Assembly (NCBI GenBank): GCA_009691785.1
Contig: SIAM01000004.1
Coordinates: 1 to 64,000, forward strand
Length of the DNA stretch: 64,000 nt
Source: Phycisphaerales bacterium
GTDB taxonomy: Bacteria; Planctomycetota; Phycisphaerae; Phycisphaerales; SM1A02
Direction: 5' to 3'
The notes below the pieces were generated by a model. That model did not search any database. It had not been told where the DNA came from and was given only the letters and a program-made list of their open reading frames with translations. Shown piece after piece: positions 18,225 through 26,633 of the stretch (position 1 is its first letter; every line of letters begins with the position of its first letter). A program made the position numbers and the translations under genes.

Positions 18225-20332
18225 TAGGCAATCACCCCAACAGGCTGTTTTGTAACGCGTGGTGTGCCCCTGCGTGAAAGCAGGCTTTCGGCCAGGGCGC
18301 AAAGCAGTCCTAATAGAAAAAGTGTTCCACTAATGGCTGGATCGGCGACACTCTGTGTCATCTGCGTGTTGTTTGTTTCTGTCTCATCCTGAAATTGAAT
18401 TGGCTTAACCGCACTAAACCATGCTCGAACAGCGCTCTCTGTTTGTGGTTGTATGGATGCGGCGGCTGGTGACAAATTCACGGCGAATGTTTGTGTTTTT
18501 CCAGATTTTGTTTGAAGCGTCCACAGACCGGGAACAGAAACGTGGGTTTGTGATTGTCCGTTCTGATCAAGTTCAATTGTCGCCGCGCTGCTTTGTGGTG
18601 GTGGAATAAAAATTCCACCCGCCGCCATGGATCCCAGAGAAACAACACTGCCTGTTTCTATCTCTTGCTGCTCGGTTGCGATCATTCTGCCACCACGAAT
18701 AAGTTCCTGAAACAGTGGAACCATGAGTGGTTTCAGTGGTAAATCGCTCCAAGACAAAGTGGGGGAAACCCCCAAAACAACGATAATTCCACTGCCGTTT
18801 TTAGGTTTGGACCAACAAATTATGGGGTTTCCGTTTTCAAGTAATAGCGCGGGTTGCGCGGCGGCATCTGTTATTTCAAGTGGGAGATACTTTGAAATAT
18901 GAATTGGTTCACACAAAACATCCAACTCTACGCCCAAAAGTGAAAGCGGTCCGCCCCGTGGTTGTTTTGTTGATAGACGGTACTGGCCAGATTTGGTTTC
19001 CTTTGGAGCACGAATTGGAACCTGTAAAAGTCTTTCAATATCAGCGGCCCAATTTTGTTGCGTGCATTCTGTTGCGGGGGTAATGATGAGGACGCCGCCA
19101 TTTTTTGAAAAATTTTGTAGCCATGACCAACCCGCCTGATCAACCAGATCTGGTCTGGTTAAAATTAGTGTGTCCGAAATTGGGGGTGGGCGAATTGAAA
19201 TTGTTTCAGCGTCTGTTTCTTGCACGACCATGCTGGCTGATTCGATGGCGCGAGAGATCCAACTGGAAGCCGGAAGGTTTTCAATATTTTGATCAATGGA
19301 TTTTCTTCCTAGGATTGTTACCTTGTGATTTTCTGTTGCGTCAAACGAAATAAATATTTTGTTGTCAAATGGTTGGGCGTCTTCTTGTATTGTTACTTGA
19401 ATTCCTTTTTGCAATCCTCGATCAAGTTGTACTTGCGCATCAAATTCGTTTTCAATTGAGTCCTTATTCCAATACACCTCGCTTTTTGCAACTATTTCGT
19501 TTTTTGTGTTTTGAAACAAAACTGCCTTTGTTACCTGTTCAAGCAAGCCCTCGCGCCGGATCTCTACTTTGATTTGGCGTTGGTTTATATCTTCGTTTTC
19601 GCCCGCTGAACGACTGCCCGTGCATTTCCAAAGAGTTTGGTTTGTGGGTTGGCTTTGTAGTGGCTTGGCAACTATAAGCGTGACTTGTTCGTCCGTATTT
19701 TTAAGTGTGGTGGGGAGGGGTTTCTCAAGATTTGCGCTTCCGCGTCTAAATCCACTCCATACTTCAACCCGTCTTGTATTTAATTTGTTTTCTTTTTGTG
19801 AAAAAGATTTTTCAAGGGCCGTGGGAATATCGCTTGGAATCTCTTTTGAAACCAATTTCGAAATTACTTGAATCACCGCTTCTTTGTTTGTTGTTGGTTC
19901 AATCAGTGTGCGTGCGGGTATAGAAGCCAACACGATTGCGAAACGATCGTTGACTCCTTGGGTTTGAATGGACTTGATAATGTTTTGTTTGGTTTCTGAA
20001 AGAACGCTGTGACCGTCTGGTTTTATTTCTGCGCTTGCTGCGCCATCATCGATAATGATCCAGTGTTCCTTGATTTGGCCTTCTTGCGTCCACGTTTTGG
20101 CGAATGGCCCTGCGGCCGCGAATCCAACTAGAACAATGACAAGGATTCGAAGGGCAAGTAACAACCATTTTTCAAATCGACGGTGCTGTTGTATTTTGAC
20201 AAGCGCAATTTGAAGAAGATAATTTGAACCCCAGGTTGTAATTCTGGGCCGGCGAAGAAACAGGTGTAAAATGATCGGAATAAAAGCCGCGCCAATTGCG
20301 GCCCACGCAAGTGTGGCGCTTGCGAAAATCAT
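18224..20332 (-). CDS. BatA-like membrane protein with aerotolerance-type N-terminal domain
   Basis: 702 aa. The N-terminus is the BatA/aerotolerance-regulator type: one helix, then ILHLFLRRPRI, then a second helix at about residues 57-80. A VWA-like region with degenerate metal site follows (IIDDGAASAEI near residue 96), then long beta-rich stretches, and a C-terminal helix near residues 665-685. Proteins of this type sit with MoxR ATPases and DUF58 proteins and have been linked to stress tolerance in Bacteroides and Leptospira (family knowledge). The start overlaps the DUF58 stop by 4 nt, and the stop overlaps the next start by one base, so it is tightly coupled. Confidence 0.86.
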   Translation of the reverse strand: MIFASATLAWAAIGAAFIPIILHLFLRRPRITTWGSNYLLQIALVKIQQHRRFEKWLLLALRILVIVLVGFAAAGPFAKTWTQEGQIKEHWIIIDDGAASAEIKPDGHSVLSETKQNIIKSIQTQGVNDRFAIVLASIPARTLIEPTTNKEAVIQVISKLVSKEIPSDIPTALEKSFSQKENKLNTRRVEVWSGFRRGSANLEKPLPTTLKNTDEQVTLIVAKPLQSQPTNQTLWKCTGSRSAGENEDINQRQIKVEIRREGLLEQVTKAVLFQNTKNEIVAKSEVYWNKDSIENEFDAQVQLDRGLQKGIQVTIQEDAQPFDNKIFISFDATENHKVTILGRKSIDQNIENLPASSWISRAIESASMVVQETDAETISIRPPPISDTLILTRPDLVDQAGWSWLQNFSKNGGVLIITPATECTQQNWAADIERLLQVPIRAPKETKSGQYRLSTKQPRGGPLSLLGVELDVLCEPIHISKYLPLEITDAAAQPALLLENGNPIICWSKPKNGSGIIVVLGVSPTLSWSDLPLKPLMVPLFQELIRGGRMIATEQQEIETGSVVSLGSMAAGGIFIPPPQSSAATIELDQNGQSQTHVSVPGLWTLQTKSGKTQTFAVNLSPAAASIQPQTESAVRAWFSAVKPIQFQDETETNNTQMTQSVADPAISGTLFLLGLLCALAESLLSRRGTPRVTKQPVGVIA

Positions 20333-21300
20333 GTTGATCTCCGCTGTTTGCTGTGCGCTTCGCGCCGACTTAACAGACTAGAAATAGGTGGGCCGACCGA
20401 GTTGTGGCTATCTATTCTGCAAAGATCGAACGTTAAACTGCGCGTTAGTTTTTCCAACTCGTTGTCATGTTGTTTAAGTGTTTCCAGATAAGCCGCGCGA
20501 ATATTTTCTGCATCGGTCTCTATATCTTCAGCCCCTTCAAGATCCTCAAATCTACGCAGTCCATCTAGTTTAAACTGTAATTCTCCGCGATCAAGAATTC
20601 TGACAAGGACAAGATCGTGTCCTTTAAATTTTAATTTTGCCATTGAATCATAAATTTTGTCTAGTGGATACAAAAAATCGCTTAATACAAACAGAAGGCA
20701 GCGATTTCCTAAACCGGCAATGAGTTGATCTATTGCGCGCGGGAAATTGGCAATTCCATTTACTGGCGTGGTTGCCAGGGCTTGTACCATGCTTTTCCAC
20801 TGACCCCGATTTCCAGATCTTCGAACAACAGACTTGGTCTCATCTGAAAAAATATGTAAACCAACTCGATCGCGTTGTTGCAAACATAGATGCGCTAGTG
20901 CGACCGTTATTGCCGCGGCACAATCAAATTTTGTCCATTGATTTGTTTGGCGCCCGGCATCAGTGCCGCCCCAACCTGATTTTGTTCCAAGCGTGGAAAA
21001 CCTCATTGAATTAGATGAGTCAACTAAAATCACAACATCAAGACTGGTTTCTTGTTGATATCGTTTGATGTACAACTTGTCGCTGCGTCCAAACATTTTC
21101 CAATCAAGGTGTCGTAGTGATTCTCCTGGTGTGTAGGGCCGATGTTCGGCAAACTCCACAGCCATGCCTTGCTTCATGCTTGTGTGCATTCCGCTTGAAA
21201 CGCCATCAACCACCATTCGCGCGCGTAATTCAAATGATGAAAGTTGTGCCAGTGTTTCTGGCGCAAGATACGCTTCTGCTCGCAGCGGTATTTCACTCAC
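20329..21300 (-). CDS. DUF58 domain protein (VWA-related)
   Basis: 323 aa of the DUF58 family, a VWA-related protein that usually follows a MoxR ATPase gene. The diagnostic central motif RPYTPGESLRHLDWKMFGRSD is nearly complete around residues 54-75. A VWA MIDAS-like VDSSNSM follows near residue 92, with SDFLYPL near residue 205. It has no transmembrane helix, so it is cytosolic or peripheral. The start overlaps moxR by 4 nt and the stop overlaps the BatA-like gene by 4 nt. Likely role, from the family: substrate or adaptor of the MoxR AAA+ chaperone. Confidence 0.92.
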   Translation of the reverse strand: MSEIPLRAEAYLAPETLAQLSSFELRARMVVDGVSSGMHTSMKQGMAVEFAEHRPYTPGESLRHLDWKMFGRSDKLYIKRYQQETSLDVVILVDSSNSMRFSTLGTKSGWGGTDAGRQTNQWTKFDCAAAITVALAHLCLQQRDRVGLHIFSDETKSVVRRSGNRGQWKSMVQALATTPVNGIANFPRAIDQLIAGLGNRCLLFVLSDFLYPLDKIYDSMAKLKFKGHDLVLVRILDRGELQFKLDGLRRFEDLEGAEDIETDAENIRAAYLETLKQHDNELEKLTRSLTFDLCRIDSHNSVGPPISSLLSRREAHSKQRRST

Positions 21301-22373
21301 TGGATAAGTGTGCCGAGTGGTCGTTGGTTGGATGCGTCATCAAGAGTTGTGGTGTTTAACAATGTCTGCACCACAACATCGGAATTCACGCCATCAGCTT
21401 CGGCATTAAAGTTGGTGACAATTCGATGTCGAAGAACTGGAAGTGCAACTTCCTGAATATGTTTTGGAAGCACGTGGTATTCACCTGAAAATAGAGCCTT
21501 GGCTTTGGCTGCCAGAACAAGAAATTGGCTCGCCCTGGGACCGCCACCCCAAGACACATAGTCCTTCACAATTTTTGGGGTTGATTGGTTTGAATTTCCA
21601 TCCCGCTCACCAGATCTGGTGGAGCGGACAAGTCGAAGCGCATAACGCACAACATGATCCGCCACGGGAATTCGGCGTACCGCGGCCTGAATCCTTGTTA
21701 ATTCTGTTGCGTCAAGAACTGGCGTCGCCTCAAATTTTTCCTCGCCGGTTGTGCGCGACACGATTTCCAATTCTTGTTGTTCGTTTGGATATCCAATACG
21801 AATGTTCAACATAAATCGATCCAACTGTGCTTCTGGTAGGGAATATGTTCCTTCTTGCTCAATTGGATTTTGTGTGGCAAGAACAAAAAATGGATTAGCA
21901 AGTTTGTGTGTTATTCCGCCAACCGTCACTTGCCGCTCCTGCATTGATTCCAAAAGCGCGGCCTGTGTCTTTGGGGGTGTTCGATTAATTTCATCCGCCA
22001 ACACAATGTTGGCAAAAATTGGACCACGAACAAATCGAAGAGTTCTCATTCCTGTGGAGCGGTCTTCTTCGATTACTTCTGTTCCTGTGATATCTGATGG
22101 CATTAAGTCGGGCGTAAATTGAATTCTGCTGAATTGCAACGATAAACATTTTGCCAGTGTGGAAATTAAAAGAGTTTTTGCCAACCCTGGTACTCCCTCC
22201 ACAATGGCGTGCCCGCCACACACCATTGTTAATAAGACTTCGTCCAGCACTTGCTCTTGCCCCACAATTACCTTGTGAACCTCTGTGCGAACCCTTCCTA
22301 CGGCATCTAGTGCCCATGCAATTTCGTTGGTAATTTCATCTTCTGACATGCTGTTTGGTGCGCTTTCATTCAT
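21297..22373 (-). CDS. MoxR family AAA+ ATPase
   Basis: 358 aa. Walker A is GVPGLAKT near residue 61, Walker B is VLADEINR near residue 126, and sensor 1 is ATQNPIEQ near residue 166. These are hallmarks of the MoxR branch of AAA+ chaperones, which remodel or activate VWA proteins. It is the first gene of a seven-gene transcript that continues with DUF58, BatA-like, VWA/GATase-like, DUF4175, squalene-cyclase-fold and NPCBM-like proteins. ATG 22373 is preceded by TATACT with a 6-nt gap, which suggests a leaderless message. A second Met at 22349 is a less likely start. Confidence 0.95.
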   Translation of the reverse strand: MNESAPNSMSEDEITNEIAWALDAVGRVRTEVHKVIVGQEQVLDEVLLTMVCGGHAIVEGVPGLAKTLLISTLAKCLSLQFSRIQFTPDLMPSDITGTEVIEEDRSTGMRTLRFVRGPIFANIVLADEINRTPPKTQAALLESMQERQVTVGGITHKLANPFFVLATQNPIEQEGTYSLPEAQLDRFMLNIRIGYPNEQQELEIVSRTTGEEKFEATPVLDATELTRIQAAVRRIPVADHVVRYALRLVRSTRSGERDGNSNQSTPKIVKDYVSWGGGPRASQFLVLAAKAKALFSGEYHVLPKHIQEVALPVLRHRIVTNFNAEADGVNSDVVVQTLLNTTTLDDASNQRPLGTLIQ

Positions 22374-22379
22374 GCAATG

Positions 22380-22387
22380 AGTATAGA
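22380..22387. promoter_or_regulatory. overlapping divergent -10 elements for moxR and mutM
   Basis: The 22-bp spacer between the two start codons contains TATACT on the minus strand (22385-22380, 6 nt before the moxR ATG) and TATAGA on the plus strand (22382-22387, 8 nt before the mutM GTG). The two hexamers share four bases. Any -35 contacts must lie inside the opposite coding sequence. No Shine-Dalgarno sequence fits either gene. Confidence 0.55.
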
Positions 22388-22395
22388 GTTCAAGT

Positions 22396-23238
22396 GTGCC
22401 GGAACTACCTGAAGTTGAAACAATTTGTCGTGGTTTATCGCAGCATTGTGTGGGCGCGGTTGTTCTTGGCGCGCACGTTCACCGTCCCAGTTTTATTCGC
22501 GGTTCCATTCAGCCGGCTGACCTATTTTTTGGCTTAACCATTGAGCGTGTTTCCCGTCATGGAAAACAATTTGTCTTGGAGTCAGGTTGCGGGCGGGCAA
22601 TATTGTTTCACATGGGCATGAGTGGGTCTGTCACAATTCGTCCGTTTTTATCTATTCGCGCTACCCACGTGCACGTTCACTGGACATTATTGAAAAATGG
22701 AAACAAGTTTGAAATTCACCATAAAGATCCACGGCGATTTGGGTTTGTGCGAACCTACAGCCAAATGAAAACCGTGCGTGAAAAAATATGGTCCAAGCTT
22801 GGTCCAGACGCGCTTGTGGTGACCGCTATGAATTTGTCACAAAGTTTTAAAAATAAAAAACGGTCAATTAAGGCGGCGTTACTTGATCAAAAAGTTGTCG
22901 CTGGTATTGGAAATATTTATGCGGATGAATCTCTATTTCAATCTAAAATTCACCCGTTGCGTAAAGCAAATTCGATCACTTTCCAGGAACTTGAGTTTTT
23001 CATTCGAAAGCTTCGTTTAATTCTTAATCGATCCATTAAAAACGGTGGTTCAACTATTCAAGACCACACAAGTGCCCTAGGAACGGCTGGAACCTTTCAG
23101 AACGCTCATCAGGTTTATGGTCGCGGCGGAGAGCCCTGCAGGGTTTGTGGTGCGCTTCTAAGGCAATCAATATGTGTGCAACGAACAACGGTTTTCTGCT
23201 CAATATGTCAACCAAAAAGACCTTTTAAAAAATCATGA
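22396..23238 (+). CDS. mutM: formamidopyrimidine-DNA glycosylase (Fpg/MutM)
   Basis: Base-excision repair glycosylase/AP lyase for oxidised purines such as 8-oxoguanine. 280 aa, typical length. The N-terminus is MPELPEVE, with the catalytic Pro2 exposed after Met removal, which fixes the GTG start at 22396. A conserved basic lysine lies in RHGKQF near residue 57. Helix-two-turn-helix residues IGNIYADE are near residue 173. The C-terminal zinc finger has CRVC and CSIC pairs around residues 247-270. It is divergent from moxR across 22 bp and apparently monocistronic. With the endonuclease IV and recO genes it adds a DNA repair flavour to the region. Confidence 0.96.
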   Translation: MPELPEVETICRGLSQHCVGAVVLGAHVHRPSFIRGSIQPADLFFGLTIERVSRHGKQFVLESGCGRAILFHMGMSGSVTIRPFLSIRATHVHVHWTLLKNGNKFEIHHKDPRRFGFVRTYSQMKTVREKIWSKLGPDALVVTAMNLSQSFKNKKRSIKAALLDQKVVAGIGNIYADESLFQSKIHPLRKANSITFQELEFFIRKLRLILNRSIKNGGSTIQDHTSALGTAGTFQNAHQVYGRGGEPCRVCGALLRQSICVQRTTVFCSICQPKRPFKKS

Positions 23239-23540
23239 TTCCCGTATGGTTAAAATTTTCTTTCTATGTTTCTTAAGAGATTTATTCATAGTCATAGATA
23301 AAGAGCCTGTCTGTTTGTGGATAACAAGACGGTAAGTGTTCTAATAAACCACACAACAAGCATTTACAAACAACAAAAAACAGTAACAACCTGTCAACAA
23401 GAGGTCGTTTGTCTTTCTATAAATTCTATGACATTGCGGCAAAGCAATTGAACGAATAAATAAAGCCACCCCAAGTAATTTATAGCGACAGCAAACAAAC
23501 AAACAAGACAGGTAATACACACCCAAAATCAAGAGTTAAT
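23239..23540. other. 302-bp AT-rich convergent spacer beside dnaA, candidate DnaA-binding region
   Basis: No gene is seen here. The spacer lies between the 3' ends of mutM and dnaA. It holds one perfect DnaA box, TGTGGATAA, at 23316-23324. It also holds an imperfect inverted repeat: CCTGTCTGTTTGT at 23306-23318 against ACAAACAAGACAGG at 23499-23512. The sequence is A/T rich with CAAA repeats. A replication origin is possible but a single consensus box is thin evidence, and no dnaN or gyrB is adjacent. No clear intrinsic terminator is seen. Confidence 0.35.
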
Positions 23541-24938
23541 TTAGTGTGCAGAAGTTGTAGGGGAAGGTGAAACAAGCCTTAAGCCTTCTTCTAAACGCTC
23601 AACATCAGAGCGAAGGCCATCGTCCATATTGCTTCGCGCAGTCACGGTTCGGACCGCGTGAAGCACGGTGGTGTGATCGCGTCCACCTATATAGCCGCCA
23701 ATTTCTTCCAGGCTGTAGCGGGTGTGACGACGAGCAAGCCACATACAAATCTGTCGCGGTAAAACAATACTTTTATGGCGGCGCTTACCCAAGAGATCGG
23801 TCATTTTTACATCGTAATAAAGGGACACAGAATCAAGAATGGTCTGCATGGATGGCTGATTGTTTTTTGAACCAACAATCAAAACATTCACACCCAGGGC
23901 TTCTTTGGCAAGATCAAGATCAATGCTTCTTCCTAGAGCCAGAGCAAAGCCACGAATTTTTGTAAGGGCGCCTTCAAGTTCACGAATATTGGAATCAATT
24001 CTGGCCGCAACATATGCGGCAACATCATCCAGAAGTTGAAGGTCGTGCAGTTTGGCCTTGGACTTCAAAATAGCCACGCGTGTTTCATAACAAGGTCGAT
24101 CAATTCGAGCCACAAGACCGCTGTTAAATCGGCTTATTAAGCGCTCTTCAAGAGCTGGAATTTCAGAAGGAGCCGCGTCAGAGCTAAGAACAATCTGCCG
24201 ACCCGATTGATGCAACATGTTAAAGGTGTGAAAAAATTCCTCTTGAGTTTGTTCGCGTTTGGACAAAAAGTGAATGTCGTCTATGACCAACAGATCGACG
24301 TTTCTAAAACGAAGGCGGAAGTCACCCATGCGACCAGCTTTCACGCATTCATGAAACGCGTCCATAAAAGTGTTGCAACTGATATACAAAATTCTGGTGG
24401 CAGGCTGGTTACGAAGCGTTGTTTGGCAAATAGCCTGGAGCAGGTGGGTCTTACCCAATCCAACAGCTCCGTGAATAAAGAAAGGGTTGTAGGCGCGCCC
24501 GAGCTTTGAAGCAACAGCCAAAGATGCGGCGTGAGCTAAACGATTTCCAGGACCAACAACGAAGGCGTCAAAGCAATAATCCGGACAGAGAAGCATTTGC
24601 TCATCAAGCAGCATTGGAGTTTCTGTAAAATTATTTTCAGAGGAACCACCCGATTGGCGAACAAGCCTTACAGAAGTGTCGACTTTCTCAACTTCCGATG
24701 CAACAAAGCGAACCGTCATTAAACGACCAGAAGCGGCCTGGGCCGCCTCAGTAAAAGAAGCAACACATGTTCGCTGTAGATATTTCAATCGAACGGGCTC
24801 GTTCACGACCAAACGCAATAAGCCGCCCTCAACACCAGCGACGAGGATTTCATCAAACCAATGACGACAAACTTCCGGATTATGTCGCCGTAAATAGGCG
24901 TACATTTTTTCTAGAAGTTCTTTGTTGTTCGTGGACAT
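23541..24938 (-). CDS. dnaA: chromosomal replication initiator DnaA
   Basis: 465 aa. Domain I is the N-terminal ~80 residues, followed by a linker. The AAA+ domain III has Walker A GAVGLGKTH near residue 160 and Walker B LLVIDDIHF near residue 220. Domain IV ends with the DNA-binding signature GGRDHTTVLHAV near residue 425, which contacts DnaA boxes. ATG 24938 is chosen as first in frame. A 9-bp inverted repeat lies 42 nt upstream and a perfect DnaA box lies in the downstream spacer. The gene is not next to dnaN, recF or gyrB, an uncommon but known arrangement in this phylum (inference). Confidence 0.97.
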   Translation of the reverse strand: MSTNNKELLEKMYAYLRRHNPEVCRHWFDEILVAGVEGGLLRLVVNEPVRLKYLQRTCVASFTEAAQAASGRLMTVRFVASEVEKVDTSVRLVRQSGGSSENNFTETPMLLDEQMLLCPDYCFDAFVVGPGNRLAHAASLAVASKLGRAYNPFFIHGAVGLGKTHLLQAICQTTLRNQPATRILYISCNTFMDAFHECVKAGRMGDFRLRFRNVDLLVIDDIHFLSKREQTQEEFFHTFNMLHQSGRQIVLSSDAAPSEIPALEERLISRFNSGLVARIDRPCYETRVAILKSKAKLHDLQLLDDVAAYVAARIDSNIRELEGALTKIRGFALALGRSIDLDLAKEALGVNVLIVGSKNNQPSMQTILDSVSLYYDVKMTDLLGKRRHKSIVLPRQICMWLARRHTRYSLEEIGGYIGGRDHTTVLHAVRTVTARSNMDDGLRSDVERLEEGLRLVSPSPTTSAH

Positions 24939-24979
24939 TTTGTTTTAGAAAGATGCGAGAAATTTGGAGCAAGACGGAA

Positions 24980-25005
24980 GGTGATTTGCATCCATTCAAA
25001 TCACC
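24980..25005. promoter_or_regulatory. perfect 9-bp inverted repeat upstream of dnaA
   Basis: GGTGATTTG at 24980-24988 is mirrored by CAAATCACC at 24997-25005, with an 8-nt centre. It lies 42 nt upstream of the dnaA start and 114 nt after the end of the RNase Z-like gene. There is no T-tract on the side expected for a terminator, so an operator or mRNA hairpin is more likely. Confidence 0.45.
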
Positions 25006-25118
25006 AACAAAGAAATTTTGAATCAATCACACACAATGAAGTCCATAACAAAGTGTGGTACGTCAATGTAAATCCACATTGGCCATTCGTCAACTAAATT
25101 AAAAGATTTTGTAAAGAT

Positions 25119-26060
25119 TTATATTTCGGCGCTTGGCGCCGGAGAATTCTTTGAGACCGCTTCTCCGCTTTCAAGAATCTGTTGTTCAAAGCGTTGTCTA
25201 TTGATTCGGTGGTCCATTAAAATATGAACACGGTTCATGTGCGAACCAAGAACCTCAATCAGGCGCTCGCGCGCAAATTGCAGATTTGTTCGACGACTAA
25301 TATGAGTGATAACAACATGCTCTGCTTTCCAGGCTTCCATAAGCGGCAAGAGATCATCCACGTGAATGTGTCGACCCACACGAGCTCGATCCCGATGCTC
25401 TTTTTCAAAGAAGGTGCATTCGGTCACCACAATCTTAGCGTTAGTGAACTCATCGCGATAAAGAAAGGGACCAATTTCTGTGTCGCCGGTGTAGGCCACC
25501 AAAGGAATTTCCGAGATGCGAGAAATTTCCGTGCCAGAAACTTTTAATTCACGCAGACGATCTTGTGGGAACCCCTGGAACTCATCTTTTAATTTGCTCC
25601 TATTTTCAATCACGCTAAATCCAAGAGTTGGCGCAGAGTGACCGACCTCAATCGCGCGCACGTTTAAATTTGGTCGCAATACATAGTGGCTATCAGGTTC
25701 AACACCCACAATCTCATGTGGTGTTTTCTGGTGCTCCAAATCGATCCAAGACTCCATCATGAGCTCAAGTGGGCGAACAAGTTTTGGATGGCACAACACT
25801 CGACCAGTACCCAGCTTTTGAAACGACCGCTGGCTAAACCAATACGCCAACCCAGCGACATGATCCATGTGTGTGTGGCTTAAGCAAACCGTTCCAGCAG
25901 CTAGGGTTGCGCGCGGACACAGGCCAATATCAAAAACAAGGTCCAGTTCCGGAATGTGCACAACGGTCTGCTCTCCAGCAACACTAATACCCTGGATTCG
26001 GTAGGGCGGCAAATAAAGGAAGCCTAATTGCCCTTCTCTGGGCGGTGGCTTTGGGACCAT
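25119..26060 (-). CDS. RNase Z-like metallo-beta-lactamase-fold hydrolase
   Basis: 313 aa. The metallo-beta-lactamase metal site SHTHMDHVAGL lies near residues 60-70, a second histidine in EVGHSAP near residue 139, an Asp in YTGDTE near residue 192, and a last histidine in ITHISRR near residue 250. The pattern fits the RNase Z / tRNA 3'-processing family, which cuts pre-tRNA at the discriminator base. RNase Z homologues that lack the flexible exosite arm can act on other substrates, so the tRNA role is inferred. AGGAG at 26069-26073 with an 8-nt gap supports ATG 26060. A TCGCTACAAT promoter lies at 26113-26122. Confidence 0.82.
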   Translation of the reverse strand: MVPKPPPREGQLGFLYLPPYRIQGISVAGEQTVVHIPELDLVFDIGLCPRATLAAGTVCLSHTHMDHVAGLAYWFSQRSFQKLGTGRVLCHPKLVRPLELMMESWIDLEHQKTPHEIVGVEPDSHYVLRPNLNVRAIEVGHSAPTLGFSVIENRSKLKDEFQGFPQDRLRELKVSGTEISRISEIPLVAYTGDTEIGPFLYRDEFTNAKIVVTECTFFEKEHRDRARVGRHIHVDDLLPLMEAWKAEHVVITHISRRTNLQFARERLIEVLGSHMNRVHILMDHRINRQRFEQQILESGEAVSKNSPAPSAEI

Positions 26061-26112
26061 AGTTCAATCTCCTGAAACGGCGCTTTCGCGCGGCTAGGCT
26101 TGGAAAAATTCG

Positions 26113-26122
26113 ATTGTAGCGA
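26113..26122 (-). promoter_or_regulatory. TCGCTACAAT extended -10 for the RNase Z-like gene
   Basis: The minus strand reads TCGCTACAAT, with TACAAT as -10 (26118-26113). It lies about 52 nt upstream of the start codon. The same TCGCTACNNT string recurs upstream of at least five other genes in the window. Confidence 0.5.
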
Positions 26123-26262
26123 TGTTTTAATCAACACAAGTCATAAATCGATAATTCAAGCAGATTTTGAAAAATATGTTTGGTTATGTGGAAAATAGAA
26201 CAGATATTTGTGATAACAAAAAAAGACGCGCGTTTTGGTGATACACGAAGCTAAAATAATGC

Positions 26263-26268
26263 AAGGAG
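26263..26268 (+). promoter_or_regulatory. Shine-Dalgarno AAGGAG that fixes the HPt gene start
   Basis: AAGGAG is followed by 8 nt and then ATG 26277. An in-frame GTG further upstream (26235) has no such site, so the shorter protein is preferred. Confidence 0.7.
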
Positions 26269-26276
26269 CCCGCAGA

Positions 26277-26630
26277 ATGCTGGATGACGACAAATTACCA
26301 AACACGCCCATTGTTAGTAGTTATATAAATGACGACGGAATGGCAAAAATTATCAATGTTTTTTTGGATAAAATTCCAAAAAGTATCGCGGATCTTGAAG
26401 CGAACTTTACGAGCGCAAACAAGGACAACTTCTGCAAATTAGTCCATCAATTTAAAGGAGCCGGAGGCGGATATGGGTTTGCAATAATCACGAAGACGGC
26501 GGCCGGCATAGAAATGAAACTTCGCATTTCCAAAAAAGAGTGGAAAGAAGAAATACAAAAAAACATGGATGAATTTATAACCGTCTTGCAACGCGTTCAT
26601 GCAGGCAGGGGCCTTTCTGGGCACACTTAA
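26277..26630 (+). CDS. histidine-containing phosphotransfer (HPt) protein
   Basis: 117 aa, a single HPt domain. It is a mostly helical protein with the phospho-accepting histidine in LVHQFKGAGGGYGF near residues 57-70, the standard HxxKG(A/S)xxxxG motif. HPt proteins relay phosphoryl groups from the receiver domain of a hybrid kinase to a downstream response regulator. The next gene, 4 nt away, is a receiver-GGDEF protein, a probable output partner. The only hybrid kinase in the window is at 51876 and could be its donor (inference). The AAGGAG site upstream selects this start over a GTG 42 nt earlier. Confidence 0.85.
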   Translation: MLDDDKLPNTPIVSSYINDDGMAKIINVFLDKIPKSIADLEANFTSANKDNFCKLVHQFKGAGGGYGFAIITKTAAGIEMKLRISKKEWKEEIQKNMDEFITVLQRVHAGRGLSGHT

Positions 26631-26633
26631 ATC

